From the NCBI RefSeq assembly GCF_041296385.1, contig NC_091016.1:20869497-20933496 (forward strand): a stretch of 64,000 nt of DNA, given 5' to 3'. This document shows, piece by piece, positions 60,701 through 64,000 of this stretch. Numbering within the stretch: the first letter of the stretch is position 1; every line of letters begins with the position of its first letter. Made by a program: the position numbers and the translations under genes. The stretch is from Aphelocoma coerulescens (Eukaryota > Chordata > Aves > Passeriformes > Corvidae). The notes under the pieces are model-generated. The model was not told the DNA's origin. It saw nothing but the letters and a program-made list of their open reading frames with translations, and ran no database searches.

Positions 60701-63700
60701 CCCAGTCACCTGCAAACCCTTCAATATTGTCCTTGGGAAACATATTTAACAACTTTGAGGTGTGTGTGGGTTTGCTGTCATAGTGAGTTTTAATATTGTA
60801 ATTACTTGTACACAAAGCCATTCCTATCCAGAGAGAGCTGGTATTAAGGAGGAAACCTTAACTGTTTTTATGGGGGAACTGGGACAGTATTTGGGATTTC
60901 ATCAACATGACATCTTTCCTGTGCCCCTGGAGACTCTGCAGTACTCCACTCTGCTAAACTACCAAACTCTGGGAAATGAGTGTCAGTGTCAACACTTTGT
61001 GTCATCTCTGTATCACTTAGTGTACTGGCACCTGTGACAAAATTACCCCCTTCTGGCAGGAAGTCTGTAATCTCCTTCCCGGAGCTCTGAACTTTCCCAT
61101 CATGCTGTCAGCCAGACTGCACCCATCAGGCTGGTTTGCAGATGCCTCCAGTCCCATGGATCACAGGAAAACAAGCTCGACAGTGATGAAAATCTTCAAA
61201 AAGAGAACTGCCCTCCACTGCTTAAAAGGTCAAGATCCTCCTCCTTCTTTAAGCAAATGGAAGCAGAAAACTGGCACTGGAAAAAAAATTGCTCTCTCAA
61301 AAAACCATAATTTAGATCAATCCTACCTGTTTGGAACTAACAGCTGCCATCAGCCTTTAGTCCCCAATTCTATACTGTCAAGAAAGGGAGCAAATGTACT
61401 CTTTTTTCTGGGCACATATATGTTTTCATTCTCTGCTTCCTCTTACTTCCTACTTATTATTCCCTAACATTTTTTTCTGGCCTTTCCAAATCCTTCTACA
61501 CCTGGTTAATCAACAGTGTCATAATAATACACAGGGAAAATGATGACATGCAGCTATTATCCTTATTATATAGAGCACCTTTATTTTGTCTCAATTGTCT
61601 TCATAAATTATGTTTCTTGCCTATGCAAATATTAACACTATTTGATTGCTCATACCTATCTGGTTTAGTTAGAAGTGCTCATTGCCTTTTCCAGAGTGGA
61701 GGCAGCAAATTACATGGGAAGATACACAGATACAGATGTAGGAAGGGGAAAGAAGTCCTCTATTTGTATCAAAATCTTTTCCAAGGATAAGTAAGAGTGA
61801 ACAACTGCAAACTTCTAGTCTTGAAATGGCAAAATTAAACAACTGTTGAAGCGTGTTTAAAGCTGAATGCCTGTAGAAGAAAGAGGAAGCAATCTTTCTC
61901 CTAGACTGCCACAAAAGCAGACACAAAGAAACAATGTATGATACCCTTCTGTGGGGAAAAAAAATAATCACAGATAAGACACACCCATAGCAGAATTCTG
62001 AAAATTTGGAGGTGTGATGCCCATGATTTTCTAATTAAAAATAATCCAGAATTACAGTATCTAGTTATTCACAAGGTTCCATTTTGCCCCTGTAGCTACA
62101 CAAAGGATGCCAGGTGTCACATGCAGAATGGATTCACCCTTGCTATGCTGTCCTGGCTGGGAAAAGGGGTTTTACCCTCCTGTTTCAGTCTAGGAAGTAT
62201 TGAGGCTGCCTTAACTTGCACGTGACTATCCACTGTCTAAAAGACTTGTAAAGACATCATCTGCCTTGATTTCTGCAGCAAGTGCCCCTCTGTACAGGTC
62301 ACAAAGTCCTAAATAAACTAGCCCTAAATCCCCACAGGTGATTCACATGGGATGCCCCTACTTCTTTTTTGTAGGGGGGCAAAGGGAACACAGAGCAACA
62401 ACAGATTGAGTCTCTTTGATTTGTTATTTCAAAGCAACAGCCAGTGATGTTACAGGTATTATTCTCATTTCAGTATCAGTTCAGGCACAGGGGTTTATTA
62501 GGGAACCTGAAATAAGTCCAGAGGCTCAGCAGTGTCAATGAGACCCCAGAATTCAGATGGGCCTGAGGAACAGGGTCAAGCTTGGCACAACTAAGAGAAA
62601 ACTTCTAAATTGCCTAAAGGTTTTTCTCCTCCTGCAAACAGCAACAGGATCCAGAGAAGAGTGGAGAATGAACTCCAATAGCTGCAGCAGCACAGTAACA
62701 ATGTGTGCTTTCCAGGAGAAGCACATGAAGTTGTAAACGTGAAAACAGAAGCTGGGGAAGAAGCAGTATCTGAAGAGAGAGGCCCACATCTGCCTTTTGC
62801 TCTTTGTTGTGAGAGAGAGATCATGTCAGAGATCATGTTTTCTTCCCCCAAATAAGAACAAGGAAAAGAAATAAAAATGAAAGTCTTTGTGTTCTTTCCT
62901 CCTGGGTACATAAAGCACATTTGTGCGTGCACAAATAAATAAACCGGGAGCAACTGCAGTCGAGGATATGCTGTAAACAATAAAGCTATTTATGCCATTT
63001 CATACTTCTGCCAACATCTGATGTTTCAATATAAGTGTGTATTTCACAAATTTTTAGATTCTCTCATCACCTCTGGCAGGGTCAGGAAAGGTTTTACCCC
63101 CATGTGTCAGCCTCCTGTATGGATAACAGGGGCAACTGCCTACACCAAAATGTATACAAGATGATAAAATCCATACTGTAAGACTACAAGACAAACTTGT
63201 ACTGGCAGTTAGGGGAGCAGAAAGAAAGAAAAAATGATGAACTCTCAGTTTCCAGTGTATTTTCTCCAGGTGTAACTTTGTCCTGCTCTATCAGAGCCAT
63301 TTTGAGCAGCTGGGGAATCCTTCTTGCAATTTCAACATCTATAAAACTGTTTAAATCTAAACCCAACAGAGTGGAGAATGTAATATACTGGGTTTGATTG
63401 ATCTGTATCTTTGGGTTTCTAAAACCTCGTTGGTTCAAAGAAGATTGCTACGAATATATTGTTTGTTCTACTTCAAAATCATACCTTTTGAGAGACACCC
63501 ACATAGCTCAGAAATAGATGTGCAAATGCATTAAATTTTGGCCTTGCTACATTTTGCAGAGTGGGAGTGTAAAGGGAAAAAAAAGAGATCGCAAAGCCTT
63601 CCCTCTAAATTAAAGGTTTCATATCCTAATAAATAATTTCTTTGGCTGTTAGTAAATGCTTCCATTATCCCCTAACGTGGAGAAGCCCACAGAGACTGGG

Positions 63701-64000
63701 TGTCTGCTTTATTCAGAAGATGTTTTGACTGTTCCATCAGGTAAACAGCAGAGCCTGGGCCGTGTCTCTTTTTTGTGCTCCATGGAAAACTAAAGCAGCT
63801 GTGGAATAACTGCACAGACACTCAAAAAAGCACACCCAGTGTGATGTTGGCTGCTCACCCAGGTCGGTTCTTCCTTGCATGAAGAGGGTGGCTATCCCCC
63901 TGGTCTCGGTGGTGCTTGGGGCTTCCTGGATCCTGGGCCTTGGGTTTTTATGGGAAGGATGCCTGACGAGAATATTGGATTCAAAGGATAGCTGGAGGCA
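57746..64000. other. NRXN1: Non-coding sequence upstream of the gamma promoter (alpha/beta intron)
   Basis: This stretch should be part of the intron that separates the alpha/beta upstream exons, off the right edge, from the stalk exon. I looked for the threonine-rich stalk exon that precedes it in alpha and beta neurexins and did not find it. A T15 tract lies near 57877-57891. The last 190 bp contain an unassigned open frame on each strand that runs to the window edge. Otherwise nothing is seen. Confidence 0.65.

Noticed and set aside
22901..64000. Alpha/beta threonine-rich stalk exon in the window
   Set aside because: I looked for the minus-strand coding of the conserved stalk end before the cysteine loop and did not find it; it most likely lies to the right of the window.

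Overview
The window reads as a piece of bird (at least sauropsid) nuclear genome. It is AT-rich and almost entirely non-coding, and it carries several 3'-end fragments of CR1 LINEs, the typical avian interspersed repeat. The only gene I can support is the 3' part of neurexin-1 (NRXN1), on the minus strand. The species cannot be fixed from the sequence.

Reading the gene in its own direction (right to left): the far right (57760-64000) is non-coding sequence that should belong to the long intron used by alpha and beta transcripts, whose upstream exons lie beyond the right edge. At 57091-57123 there is a separate first coding exon of 11 codons, MDMRWHCENSQ, ending in a GT donor. It sits next to a CpG island (57285-57745). 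From memory this is the N-terminus of the short internal-promoter isoform neurexin-1 gamma. A 34.2 kb intron leads to a 79/88-nt exon at 22803/22812-22890, which encodes the cysteine-loop stalk and ends in two in-frame donors 9 nt apart (splice site 5). A 15.7 kb intron leads to the terminal exon at 6841-7148, which encodes the juxtamembrane stalk, transmembrane helix and cytoplasmic tail with the EYYV PDZ ligand. A 3' UTR of about 3.1 kb follows, with a good poly(A) signal at 3770-3775.

The complete gamma coding sequence is therefore in the window as three exons. The lengths 33+79+308 nt (or 33+88+308) keep frame exactly and give 139 or 142 residues. Alpha and beta neurexin share only the last two exons. 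All three classes share the membrane anchor and cytoplasmic tail, but only alpha and beta carry LNS domains, so this locus makes a neurexin with the intracellular scaffold-binding end and almost no ectodomain.

The rest is CR1 fragments, simple repeats, homopolymer tracts and unannotated intron. I saw no rRNA, tRNA, CRISPR array, intact transposon or second gene. The main points for follow-up are the gamma exon and its CpG-island promoter, its unusual 5' leader (A21, G13, a two-codon uORF), and the tandem donors of splice site 5 with a nearby RBFOX motif.
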